Made by a program: the position numbers and the translations under genes. The notes beneath the pieces were generated by a model, which was not told the origin of the DNA, did no database searches, and saw only the letters and a program-made list of their open reading frames with translations. This document shows, piece after piece, positions 28,120 to 37,893 of a DNA stretch of 64,000 nucleotides. The stretch's first letter is position 1. Every line of letters begins with the position of its first letter. This DNA is from Aliagarivorans taiwanensis DSM 22990 (GTDB lineage Bacteria > Pseudomonadota > Gammaproteobacteria > Enterobacterales > Celerinatantimonadaceae): contig NZ_AUBZ01000001.1 in assembly GCF_000429505.1 (NCBI RefSeq), positions 248,001 to 312,000 of the forward strand. The letters run 5' to 3'.

Positions 28120-28632
28120 ATGCTGGCACAAGCCATGGTCGATTGCCTGAACAATCAAATCAACCTCGAGTTTTACTCCTCCAATCTTTATCTGCAAATG
28201 AGTGCCTGGTGCGAAGACAAGGGCTTTGAAGGCGCGGCGCTATTCCTGCGCGGCCACGCTGATGAAGAGATGCAGCATATGAACAAGCTGTTCAACTATG
28301 TTAGTGAGACTGGCGCCCTGCCAGTACTAGGCTCTATCGAAGCGCCACCACATAACTTCGAGTCAATGCAGCAGATGTTCGAGGAGATCTATAGCCATGA
28401 GCAGTTGATCACCGAGAAGATCAACCAACTGGCTCATACCGCCTTCACCGCCCAAGATTACTCAACCTTTAACTTCCTGCAGTGGTATGTGGCCGAGCAG
28501 CACGAAGAAGAGAAGCTGTTCAAAGGCATTCTGGATAAGATTGCGCTGGTAGAAAACGACAGTAAGCTTTTGTTCTTCATTGATAAAGACTTGGGCGAAC
28601 TGGCTCGTAGCGGCGTTAACGCGGTCGCTTAA
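28120..28632 (+). CDS. ftnA: Bacterial non-haem ferritin
   Basis: An iron-storage ferritin of 170 residues, close to FtnA. Ferroxidase-centre residues are visible: the Glu in NLEFYSSN-type helix A, the EExxH pattern in HADEEMQHM, and the C-terminal [11 protein letters not shown] glutamates. It forms a 24-subunit shell in the cytoplasm that oxidises and stores iron. The ATG at 28120 follows AAGGAAG; an upstream in-frame start lacks family similarity. No Fur box was recognised upstream. Confidence 0.93.
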   Translation: MLAQAMVDCLNNQINLEFYSSNLYLQMSAWCEDKGFEGAALFLRGHADEEMQHMNKLFNYVSETGALPVLGSIEAPPHNFESMQQMFEEIYSHEQLITEKINQLAHTAFTAQDYSTFNFLQWYVAEQHEEEKLFKGILDKIALVENDSKLLFFIDKDLGELARSGVNAVA

Positions 28633-28818
28633 CCCCTCAGCTTCTTCAGCATTTCCTGCCAAACCAGGGAGATGGTTGAAACTATCTCGCTGGTTCTTTT
28701 ACAATCATTGCCTTATCTATGCTGTCAGGTGAAAACCCTTCAGCATATGTGGACTTAGGACAAGTTCCAACCAGCGACTATACTTGTCGCAAGATTTTTT
28801 TGATAAGGATATCACTAG

Positions 28819-29337
28819 TTGAGCAGGGACTTGCCCTCACCCCAACGTGGTTTTACGCTGATTGAGCTGGTAGCCGTTATCGTGCTAATCGCGATACTCG
28901 CCGTTGTAGCTGCCCCCAAGTTTCTCAATCTCTCGCGCGATGCCAAGATCGCCGCGCTCAATGGTGTGGCGGGCACCATGCGCTCAACCATTGGCCTAGT
29001 CAAAGCCAAGGCGGTCATCGCCGGGTACACGGTGTTTGCCAGCAACCCCGGAAACTCGGTACAACCGGTTGTCGATTTTGGCGGCTTTAGCTCAGAGGTA
29101 GATTGGCGCAATCTTTGCCCCGAAAGCCGTGCGGAGTTGGGAGACCAGCTGACCATGATTGACTTTATCACCTTGGGCGAGTCGGGTGGGTTAACCGGCA
29201 CTTTCAACAACCGCTACACGCTGGTTGGCTACGACATCCCGGGGTTTTCCGTTCCCACCAATCAAGGCTGCTACATCATCTACGACTCCTTCGGCGACCC
29301 CGACTGCACCGTCACCTTAGTCACCGTCGATTGCTAG
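28819..29337 (+). CDS. Type IV pilin-like protein (prepilin)
   Basis: A protein of 172 residues with a prepilin peptidase site: QRG followed by FTLIELVAVIVLIAILAVVA, with Glu5 conserved. The ten-residue leader has the positive charges expected. The C-terminal domain holds three or four cysteines, including a final pair of the kind that closes the pilin D-loop. The start is TTG, with AAGGA nine bases upstream. It resembles MSHA-type or minor pilins. No assembly genes are nearby, so it is an orphan subunit whose machinery must lie elsewhere. Confidence 0.82.
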   Translation: MSRDLPSPQRGFTLIELVAVIVLIAILAVVAAPKFLNLSRDAKIAALNGVAGTMRSTIGLVKAKAVIAGYTVFASNPGNSVQPVVDFGGFSSEVDWRNLCPESRAELGDQLTMIDFITLGESGGLTGTFNNRYTLVGYDIPGFSVPTNQGCYIIYDSFGDPDCTVTLVTVDC

Positions 29338-29386
29338 CCTAGCCCTTAGGGAGCCTTCAGCCCGAACCCGCAGAGAGGCAACTACG

Positions 29387-29425
29387 AAAAAGGGGCGTCA
29401 GCCGAACAATGACTGACGCCCCTTT
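29387..29425 (-). terminator. Terminator of the PKD/starch-binding lipoprotein gene
   Basis: An 11-bp stem AGGGGCGTCAG/CTGACGCCCCT with flanking A/T runs on both sides lies between the pilin and lipoprotein stops. It can serve both strands. Confidence 0.88.
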
Positions 29426-29441
29426 GCGGAGAACTTAATGA

Positions 29442-32426
29442 CTAGAGCTTACCGATACGCGCCATTGGCACGGTAAAGTAATCTACATCGTTCTTCTCTG
29501 CCGAGCTGGACTCATCCTTATCGTAGGCTTCCATCGCATTGTCCACCGTCGTTGGATCGAACGGTACTGAGGCAATCGCCGCCTCACCAAAGGTGGAGAT
29601 ATGCATAACACCGATGCCTTTTGATTCCAGATACTGGCGATCGATACCCAGCGCACTGAATGGGATCTTCATCTCATAGAACCAGTCCATATCGGTATCG
29701 TGGCCGGCGGCGATGTAATCCATCCAGCCTTCGCTATCGCTGAGCTTGTCAGGGGTGTACTCGCCCCACTGCCATTTCTGCGCCCAGATTTGCTTAGGCA
29801 ACGCGCCTTGTACCGCGCCAAACACGATGCCACCCTTGTTAAAGCCAAGTGTGTCGTCGTAGTTAAAGAAGCCATCACCCGCCATATAGAACAGCGCGGG
29901 CTCGCCTACACCACACTTGCTCGAGAACATCGCAATGGTGTCGAGGCCCATCGACAAGTCGAAGGTTTTAAAGGTAGAGGCCGCCCAGATATCATCACCA
30001 CTGGCTTGGCCACCCACACTGGCTTTGCTTGGATCGGTGTTAAACACCAGCATCTGTGGAATATCACCGTTGCTAGGACGTGCTTCGTTGCCGCCGTTGT
30101 TAGCCGGATCCGCAACATCGTTCAGATAAACAAACTGCCAACCCAAGTAAAGGTTGTTATCATCCCAAGCCGCATACAGCGCATAGGAATCATACGATGG
30201 GTACTCATGCATGCCTCGGAAAGACTTAGCATCCGACAGGCCCACGCTTTGCGCAATCAGCGTATCTTCTGACCAATCACCAAAACCATCAGAGCGCTCT
30301 TGTGAGCAGCTCACGTTCATGCCAGAGCTGAACTTGCCCACGCCACCATTGGGGTTAGTGGCAAACTTATCACCCAGACCGGCATCGCCGATGGTGTAGG
30401 AGAAGCTTTGACGACCTTGGTTGCCAGCCGCATCCACCGCCAGGGTTTTGATCACCATGTCCACACCCGAGTCATTCACATCGCTCACTACGATGGTGTC
30501 GTTGGCGTATATCTTCGAGCTGGTTGAAGGTTCTGAGCCATCGGTGGTGTAGTAAACAACGGGGTTAGGATCGGCGTTATCGCTCACCGTAAGCTTCACC
30601 TCTTGCGCCACTGGGTAGGTACCCGGACTAGGTGAAGCCGAAACCACCGGCGCTTCGGTGTCTGGGCGTTCTTCATTCAGGCGGTACTCAAACACGTAGA
30701 CCTGAGAAAGGTTATCAGCGGTGTCGATGGCAATCACTTTGATTGTCGCATCCACGCCATCGCCTTGATCGCTGATGGTAATAGGACCGGTATAACGCTG
30801 CGAGCTAGTGGTGGGCGCTGAGCCATCCAAGGTGTAGAAAGCGCTCGCCTGCGGGTCCTTATCGATGATGTTAAGGGTAACCTGCAGCTGAGTCTGCTCG
30901 TAGATACCGGCAGCTGGAGAGGCCTCTACAACGGGCGCGGTGGTATCAGAACCACCCGGCGCACCACAAGCTTCCAAGGTTTGCCAGCTGCCGCCTTTGT
31001 AGCATGGCTTGCTGGCATCGAAGGTCAGATCGCCGGTCTTGTCCGCGTCACTACCTGCGTTGAAGATGATGTTGCCGGAGTCGACAAGTACGTCAAAGTC
31101 GTACATCTTCCAGCCATCATCGAGCTCTTCCATCTTGACACCCGGCCAGCTCACATCTGCCACGCTAGGCTGCATTAGCCAGAAGTAGATATGGCTATGC
31201 GAGCCTTGATAGAAAACCTGCGTTGAGCTTGGCTCAACCGGTGGCTGTTTCATTTGGATGTACACACAAGCTTGGTCACTACCGCCAGTGGCGCTGTTAA
31301 CCGTGACACACAGCTGCTCGCTTTGGGTGACGGTTTTGCTGATGCTGGCCGTCGTTTCGCCGCTACTCCACACAAAGCTCAAGGCCTGGGTATCACCAGC
31401 GCCAGCAGTGGATCCACTGGCATCAAAGTTAAGTAGCGCACCTTTGTCGGCTGAAACCGTGCCGGATGGAGAGATTCTGGCAACCGGGTTGATTGGGTCA
31501 GGGCCACTGCCCGAACCACCATCAACCACCTTGACAGTGATATCAGCCGTATCAATCGCGCCAGCGTTGTCAGTCACGCTCAGGCTTACTTTGATATTGC
31601 CCGCATTGGCCAGTGTATGGCTCATGCTAGAACCGGTATATTGCTTGCCCTCAACGCTCCATTGATAAAGCACGATTGCCCCGTCATTATCGTAGGATTT
31701 ATTGGCATTAAGCGTAAGAGTATCACCCACTTCATAGCCATCCGCAGAGGCACCATCAATAATCGCAACCGGCTTTTCATTACCCGGCTCGACATTTTCT
31801 TCCTTTACATCAAAATAAAGGGTTTCGATGGTGGATATGTCGACATTATCAGTTACTTGTAAAGTCACCGATTTACGCCCAGTCGAAGAGAAGCTAAATG
31901 AAATATTCTCAGTCGTGTATTCGGCACCCTCAACATTCCATAGGTAGTCGACAATATAACCATTGGGAGATGTCGATTGTGTAGCACTTAGTTCAATTAG
32001 TTCATCGACTTCTACCTCAAAGCCACCGGGGTTGCTAATGCTAATAAGTGGCGGTTGGTATTCCGATGCGGTGACATTGATAATGGTATGCTGCTGGGCG
32101 CGCTGGCCTGACTCACCACGCACAGTCAGGGTCGCTTTATAGGCGCCCGCTTCGCTAAAACTGTAATTAGCCTCGCTGCCGAAGATCGATGGCTTGGTCT
32201 CAACGTCCCACTGATAGCTAGCGATTTCATCACCTTCAGCCGTTGAGCTATCACCGTTGAGCGTCACAATTTCACCAACCTTGACCGGGTTTTTGCTCAC
32301 CTCGATCTGTGGGCTGAGTATTATCTCGTCTTTCTTTCCATCGTTGTCATCGCCGCCACTGCCCCCACAGGCAGACAGGACAAATATCAACGATAGAAAA
32401 AACGGTATGAACTTAACATTAGTCAC
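29442..32426 (-). CDS. Large multidomain lipoprotein: PKD, starch-binding-like and chitobiase-C-type domains
   Basis: A surface lipoprotein of 994 residues. The lipobox is LSAC followed by a Gly/Asp-rich linker. Four PKD-like beta-sandwich repeats follow (about 35-400; ISYQW/YLWNVEG-type cores with SFSxxG..xxTLxV). A module around 405-490 resembles starch-binding CBM26-type domains (FYQGSHSHIYFWLMQ and WPGVKMEELDDGWKMYDF). Two chitobiase/hexosaminidase C-terminal-type repeats (YTLDGSAPTTSS and YTTDGSEPSTSS) come next, then a C-terminal domain of about 300 residues with AWDDNNLYLGWQFVY, like CBM9/DOMON folds. No catalytic domain is recognised. It is probably a glucan-binding partner of the nearby amylase. 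Confidence 0.75.
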   Translation of the reverse strand: MTNVKFIPFFLSLIFVLSACGGSGGDDNDGKKDEIILSPQIEVSKNPVKVGEIVTLNGDSSTAEGDEIASYQWDVETKPSIFGSEANYSFSEAGAYKATLTVRGESGQRAQQHTIINVTASEYQPPLISISNPGGFEVEVDELIELSATQSTSPNGYIVDYLWNVEGAEYTTENISFSFSSTGRKSVTLQVTDNVDISTIETLYFDVKEENVEPGNEKPVAIIDGASADGYEVGDTLTLNANKSYDNDGAIVLYQWSVEGKQYTGSSMSHTLANAGNIKVSLSVTDNAGAIDTADITVKVVDGGSGSGPDPINPVARISPSGTVSADKGALLNFDASGSTAGAGDTQALSFVWSSGETTASISKTVTQSEQLCVTVNSATGGSDQACVYIQMKQPPVEPSSTQVFYQGSHSHIYFWLMQPSVADVSWPGVKMEELDDGWKMYDFDVLVDSGNIIFNAGSDADKTGDLTFDASKPCYKGGSWQTLEACGAPGGSDTTAPVVEASPAAGIYEQTQLQVTLNIIDKDPQASAFYTLDGSAPTTSSQRYTGPITISDQGDGVDATIKVIAIDTADNLSQVYVFEYRLNEERPDTEAPVVSASPSPGTYPVAQEVKLTVSDNADPNPVVYYTTDGSEPSTSSKIYANDTIVVSDVNDSGVDMVIKTLAVDAAGNQGRQSFSYTIGDAGLGDKFATNPNGGVGKFSSGMNVSCSQERSDGFGDWSEDTLIAQSVGLSDAKSFRGMHEYPSYDSYALYAAWDDNNLYLGWQFVYLNDVADPANNGGNEARPSNGDIPQMLVFNTDPSKASVGGQASGDDIWAASTFKTFDLSMGLDTIAMFSSKCGVGEPALFYMAGDGFFNYDDTLGFNKGGIVFGAVQGALPKQIWAQKWQWGEYTPDKLSDSEGWMDYIAAGHDTDMDWFYEMKIPFSALGIDRQYLESKGIGVMHISTFGEAAIASVPFDPTTVDNAMEAYDKDESSSAEKNDVDYFTVPMARIGKL

Positions 32427-32760
32427 AATCCCTATCCCTATATTTAAGTAGCTGATTATATTTACTGCCTATGCCAAACATAAACAGTGGAATATACAAG
32501 TATCCTCAAAGTAACTCAGCAAATACCGGGATTGTTTTTATTGAAATGTAAACGTGATCAATTACAAATAAATAGATACAGCAATTAAGCAATTAAATAA
32601 AGGAGATAAACAAACAAGATAGCAAAATTGAGGGGGCATAAATAAAAGGCAGGGCAGGCATAGGCTTGATAAATATCCAGACTTAAGATCTGCTAATATA
32701 GCGCACCACCAATGCCAATAGCTAATTACATGAATATTAATAAACCGTTTAGTCAACTGC
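32427..32760. other. AT-rich intergenic region
   Basis: About 330 AT-rich bases between the start of the lipoprotein gene and the stop of fghA. It must contain the lipoprotein promoter and the end of the frmA-fghA transcript. I find no convincing hairpin terminator and no supported gene. Confidence 0.5.
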
Positions 32761-33600
32761 TTAATCAAATAAGTAGGAAGCATGAAAACGCAGGTGGTCT
32801 TCAATAAAGCTCGAGATAAAGTAGTAGCTATGGTCGTAGCCGGCCTGCATACGCAGCTCGAGAGGTGAGTTGTTGTGCTCCGCCGCGGCTTTTAAGCGCT
32901 CAGGCTTGAGCTGCTCTTCAAGAAAGTCGTCAGCCTCGCCCTGATCGACCAGAATTGGCAGCGGTGATGGCGCCATCTTTAACAGTTCACAGGCATCGTA
33001 CTCTAGCCAATTAAGCTTGTTGCCACCTAGGTAGGCCTCCAAGGCTTTGTTTCCCCATGGGCAACTGCAGGGATTGGCGATGGGGCTAAATGCAGAAATG
33101 GAGCGATAACGCTCAGGATTGCGCAGGCCAATCACCAAGGCGCCATGCCCGCCCATGCTATGTCCACTGATCGCACGCTTGCTACCCACCGGCAACTGCG
33201 CCTCTACCAGCGCTGGCAACTCTTCCCAGATATAGTCGTACATCTGATAGTGCTCGCTCCAAGGCGCTTCAGTGGCATTCACATAAAAGCCCGCCCCTTG
33301 TCCTAAGTCATAGCCCTCATCATCCGGAACGTTATCGCCACGTGGGCTGGTATCAGGTATTACTAGCGCTAAACCAAGCTCGGCAGCCACTCGAAACGCC
33401 CCCGCTTTTTGGCTGAAGTTCTCGTCGCTACAGGTGAGCCCCGACAGCCAATAGACAACCGGCAACGATTGATGCTGGGTGACACCGGGAGGTAGGAACA
33501 CCGAAAATCGCATCTGGCAGTTGAGCACACTTGAGGAGTGGACGTACTGACTGAGCGTCCCTGCAAATACCTGATAGTGATTAACTCGCGTTAAGCCCAT
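32761..33600 (-). CDS. fghA: S-formylglutathione hydrolase
   Basis: An esterase of 279 residues that hydrolyses S-formylglutathione to formate and glutathione, the second step of glutathione-dependent formaldehyde removal. The nucleophile elbow is [12 protein letters not shown], the acid is in [11 protein letters not shown] and the histidine in AGYDHSYYF. The N-terminal [12 protein letters not shown] and [14 protein letters not shown] are typical of the family. It lies 61 bp downstream of frmA on the same strand, the classic pairing, with its own AAAGGA ribosome site. Confidence 0.95.
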   Translation of the reverse strand: MGLTRVNHYQVFAGTLSQYVHSSSVLNCQMRFSVFLPPGVTQHQSLPVVYWLSGLTCSDENFSQKAGAFRVAAELGLALVIPDTSPRGDNVPDDEGYDLGQGAGFYVNATEAPWSEHYQMYDYIWEELPALVEAQLPVGSKRAISGHSMGGHGALVIGLRNPERYRSISAFSPIANPCSCPWGNKALEAYLGGNKLNWLEYDACELLKMAPSPLPILVDQGEADDFLEEQLKPERLKAAAEHNNSPLELRMQAGYDHSYYFISSFIEDHLRFHASYLFD

Positions 33601-33661
33601 AACCTATTCCTTTAGTTTATGTATACCCGAACAAGCTCTGGATGCGTGTTCGGCTACAACG

Positions 33662-34810
<1,149 letters not shown>

Positions 34811-34880
34811 TCATCCTTCAGTGCCAGACTCTGCAACTAAGCATAGACGCGCGCCCACCGGCGGTAGGACTTTATTTTCG

Positions 34881-34908
34881 TACAGTGGCAAGTGCAGTTG
34901 CCACTGTA
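34881..34908. repeat. Perfect 11-bp inverted repeat upstream of frmA
   Basis: TACAGTGGCAA and TTGCCACTGTA flank a 6-base spacer, between the GH16 stop and the frmA start. No T run follows on either strand, so an operator is more likely than a terminator, although an mRNA-end hairpin for the GH16 gene is possible. Confidence 0.65.
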
Positions 34909-34962
34909 TACCAGAAGCTATTGATACTTATGGCTGCAAGCGAAGTACGCGCTCAGCAAGCA

Positions 34963-35889
34963 TTACTGGCGATACTCTGCCAGCTCTGGCGCATCATAAA
35001 CGCGCACATAATCCACCAGCATCTGCGCTGGAAAGATAGCATCGGATTGCGGATCGCCATCGTAGTGGCCACCCACCGCGAGGTTGAGGATCAAGTAAAA
35101 GTGCTGATCGAAGGGGGCTGGGAAATCCGCTCCCGAGGTGTACCAGTTAGTCTGGGTCGCGTAGATCTCATCATCCACATACCAAACTATCTTACCCGGC
35201 AGCCAATCTACCCGATACACGTGGTAATCGTTTATACCGCCCTCGCTAAAGGTGTAGCTATTAGAGGTATAGGTATTGTTCGGCCACTGGCCACCGTAGT
35301 GAATGGTGCCATGCACCTCAGCGGGGTTGCTGCCCTTCGCTTCCATAATGTCGATTTCACCCGAGGCGGCCCAAGTGCCGTAGACATTGTCCTGCGGCAT
35401 CATCCAGAATGCGGGCCACAAGCCTTGCCCTACGGGCAGTTTGATACGCGCTTCCACCCGGCCAAAACGCGGCATATATAGCCCTTGGGTTTTAATCCGA
35501 GCAGAGCTGTAATCAAATACATTACCGGCATCTATGGTGGCTTCCACCAGTGCTTGGATTCGCAGCTGCCCAGACTCGGTAATACTTAGGTTGCCCGAGT
35601 TGGCGGTGTAGTACTGCAACTCATTGTTTCCCCAGCCGCTGATGTACTCACCATTTATGGTAAAGCCATTACCCAAATCGAAGGTCCACTTATTGCTATC
35701 TAACTCCGCGTCAGTGAACTCGTCACTCCAAACTAACTCCCAGTTCATGGCAGCCGAGTCGAGGTTCACGGCGTTACTGGACGCAGAGCCATTGCCGCCA
35801 CTGGAGCCGCAAGCGCTGAGGGTAACAGCAAGGAGAAATGGCGCCGCGCAAGACAGTCGCGACCAAGCGGAGTGATTCTGATTCGACAT
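34963..35889 (-). CDS. Secreted lipoprotein GH16 beta-glucanase
   Basis: A glycoside hydrolase family 16 enzyme of 308 residues, laminarinase-like (beta-1,3 or mixed-linkage glucans). The lipobox is VTLSAC, followed by a Gly/Ser/Asn linker. The catalytic motif is GEIDIMEAKG (ExDxxE), and LVWSDEFTDAELDSNKW is the expected N-terminal strand of the domain; WPAFWMMP and YRVDWLPGKIVWYVDD are also conserved. The ATG at 35889 places the signal peptide correctly; an upstream start would bury it. It probably degrades algal laminarin at the cell surface. Confidence 0.93.
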   Translation of the reverse strand: MSNQNHSAWSRLSCAAPFLLAVTLSACGSSGGNGSASSNAVNLDSAAMNWELVWSDEFTDAELDSNKWTFDLGNGFTINGEYISGWGNNELQYYTANSGNLSITESGQLRIQALVEATIDAGNVFDYSSARIKTQGLYMPRFGRVEARIKLPVGQGLWPAFWMMPQDNVYGTWAASGEIDIMEAKGSNPAEVHGTIHYGGQWPNNTYTSNSYTFSEGGINDYHVYRVDWLPGKIVWYVDDEIYATQTNWYTSGADFPAPFDQHFYLILNLAVGGHYDGDPQSDAIFPAQMLVDYVRVYDAPELAEYRQ

Positions 35890-36042
35890 CCTTTTCGAAC
35901 TTCCTTTGTGAGTGGATTCCAAGGCCTAGTCTGGCATGCCGAGTAAACCTACAGCAGTAGCAAAAACAGAAACTACGATCTTAATCGTTTACGTTAAGTT
36001 ATTTTGCCATTGATAAAATTTTCATCACCTCGTAAGTAGCCA

Positions 36043-36089
36043 AAAATAGAAAAAAAGCAGGGCAACCACCGAAGCGGCTACCCTGCTTT
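36043..36089 (-). terminator. Strong terminator downstream of the 29-codon gene
   Basis: A 9-bp stem AAAGCAGGG/CCCTGCTTT (36054-36062, 36081-36089) is followed on the minus strand by a long T run (TTTTTTTCTATTTTT). No larger gene ends before it on this strand, which supports transcription of the small ORF at 36202-36291. Confidence 0.85.
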
Positions 36090-36201
36090 CCCCCTTGTTC
36101 GCCAGCTTTACTGGTCGCTATGTTGTGTTCTTCTGTGGCCTCGTTACAAGGCTATCGACTCACTGCAATATTGAATCTTTTGTTGGCTTGTCGCTGAGCG
36201 A

Positions 36202-36291
36202 CTAGGCCTTATGCTGTTCAGGGCGCTTTTTCTTTTCCGTTTGGCTTGGACGGAAGCTCACACCTGACGCACCACGAAAACTTGAAACCAT
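36202..36291 (-). CDS. Small basic protein, 29 residues (unnamed)
   Basis: A very short ORF. GGAGGG lies about eight bases before the ATG, one of the best ribosome sites in the window. The peptide begins MVSSFRGASGVSFRPSQ and ends with a lysine-rich stretch (EKKKRPEQHK), giving a strongly basic C terminus and no hydrophobic segment. A strong minus-strand terminator lies about 110 bp downstream at 36043-36089, consistent with a dedicated transcript of roughly 250 nt. I do not recognise a family. It could also be a leader peptide or a dual-function small RNA. Confidence 0.6.
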   Translation of the reverse strand: MVSSFRGASGVSFRPSQTEKKKRPEQHKA

Positions 36292-36714
36292 AATCACACC
36301 CTCCACTGTATTAAATGCAAGCCCCCCTGGCTTAAGTGCTTGTTGGTCCTGTCTAACAGCACCTTTGCCTGCTTGCACTTACACTGTTTGCATAGAGCAG
36401 ACCAAGTTGCAGTAACACTGATAAATATTTTAAGTAGATTCAAATTTATGGGTAAGCACTGCATAAACCCCAGAGAAAACGCGAGTCACGCTGCATATAA
36501 ACTCATTTGGATAAAAATATCACTAAGACATATGCCCGCATATAGTTAACGCCTTAAGCAACCGCCCTCTCATGGCGCACATTTTCAGTGCAATGCTTCA
36601 CCATTGCAGTTCACGTTGACCACCCCGCTAAGCTTGTTCAACGACACCAACTCGCGACAAAAACAGCCATACTCGCCATTACCTGCGACAGATTGCACCT
36701 ACGACCGATTGCGC
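36292..36714. other. Intergenic region, no gene recognised
   Basis: About 420 bp between the 29-codon gene and the end of the GNAT gene. The left end must contain the promoter of the small gene. No further supported ORF or hairpin was seen. Confidence 0.45.
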
Positions 36715-37347
36715 CTAGCAGCGCTGACCAAGCAACAAGGCATACTGATCTTCTTCGATCAGCTCAAAGCCCATCGCCTTGTAAAACATAATCGCTTTGG
36801 GATTGGCTTTCCCCACCCCAAGGTGAACCCCACTGACTGCTTGCTCCCTGAGACTTTCCAATAATGTATTAATAAGCAACCTGCCATAGCCCTGGCCTTG
36901 GACTTCGGGTAGCAAATCGATATGTAGGTGCGCGGGGTAGTCATCCACCCAAGTTGGCAGTGGTGGTCGCTGATGTATCAGTTCAAGCAAGAAGGACTCA
37001 AACTGGCTGTTACAAGTCAGTTGCTGAGCATAGCGCTGGCGCAGTGCAGGCAGCCAATCATTCTCCAGCCAAGCATTGTAGTCGCGCGTATCCAGCGCAC
37101 ATACCAGGTAGCCCATCACCGCATCCGCTTCTACCACCCAGTTGCTAGTTTGCGAGTAATAAAGGTAGGCAGAGCAAAAGTAATCACTCAGCAAACCGGG
37201 GTGATTAAACAGCGGTGTCGCATCACTACCGTTTTTCCCGGTAAGCAAACAGATCCTTTGCAACTGAGCAAGATCATCGCGCCTAGCGGGGCGTAGCGAC
37301 AACCGCGATATAGCAGTGGGATCGTTTGGGTATGGGGCTGGTGTCAT
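36715..37347 (-). CDS. GNAT-family acetyltransferase
   Basis: A protein of about 210 residues with a GNAT fold. It has LRPARRDDLAQLQRICLLTG near the N terminus, HLHIDLLPEVQGQGYGRLLI as the acetyl-CoA-binding segment (Q-x-x-G-x-G/A type) and GVGKANPKAIMFYKAMGFEL at the C terminus. Length and motifs resemble acetyltransferases found beside or fused to glycoside hydrolases (the OGA C-terminal-like group), but the substrate is unknown. The ATG at 37347 is chosen; a GTG seven codons upstream is the alternative. Confidence 0.8.
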   Translation of the reverse strand: MTPAPYPNDPTAISRLSLRPARRDDLAQLQRICLLTGKNGSDATPLFNHPGLLSDYFCSAYLYYSQTSNWVVEADAVMGYLVCALDTRDYNAWLENDWLPALRQRYAQQLTCNSQFESFLLELIHQRPPLPTWVDDYPAHLHIDLLPEVQGQGYGRLLINTLLESLREQAVSGVHLGVGKANPKAIMFYKAMGFELIEEDQYALLLGQRC

Positions 37348-37368
37348 CGGGTCATTCCACTTTTGCAC

Positions 37369-37893
37369 GCCGACAAGTCAGCTCTGCGTTGAGCCGATGC
37401 CGTAACACTGAGCAAGCTAAGCCCCCAGTCTAAAGGGTGGCTCGCAAATGTTTACCTGTAACTTCCCGGCTTATGGGACAGGTCTCACTAACTTTCGATA
37501 AACCTCTGAGTTCGTGAGCGAAATCCCATCTTACGCCACCTAGTAAAGGGCTAGGCCAGCCGCTAAAACCTTAGTGGATTTTTCTAGAGAAACCCCTTTT
37601 TACAGCTTGATCAACCACGTTAAAAAACTGAGCATTTTGACATTAGAAAACCATTATCAATTGCGAAGTTTGCTGGTTAATCAACTGTTACGCAGCAGGT
37701 CAACGCCTTATTAAAACTTATGTACCGATAGGTTAAACACAGCATCGATTAGCATGCAGCAGCGCACGAATTACCGTTCCTAGCTGGAACAAATTCCCGA
37801 TTATGCGCCCGATCAATTTTTACCCACCATGAATATGCAAGTCTGAGCATGAATTTATTTAATATATTAAATTGTTTGAAGGAGTAACACCGC
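37369..37893. other. Intergenic region upstream of the C4-dicarboxylate transporter gene
   Basis: About 525 bp with no supported gene. It holds divergent promoters for the GNAT and transporter genes. I searched for FNR (TTGAT-N4-ATCAA) and CRP sites because this transporter type is usually anaerobically controlled, and saw only isolated half-sites. Confidence 0.45.

Noticed and set aside
32562-32804. An 80-codon hydrophobic minus-strand frame overlapping the 3' end of fghA
   Set aside because: AT-rich intergenic sequence read as hydrophobic residues; no ribosome site and overlap with a real gene.
37369-37893. FNR or CRP sites upstream of the C4-dicarboxylate transporter gene
   Set aside because: Only isolated half-sites (TTGAT, ATCAA) without the required spacing.
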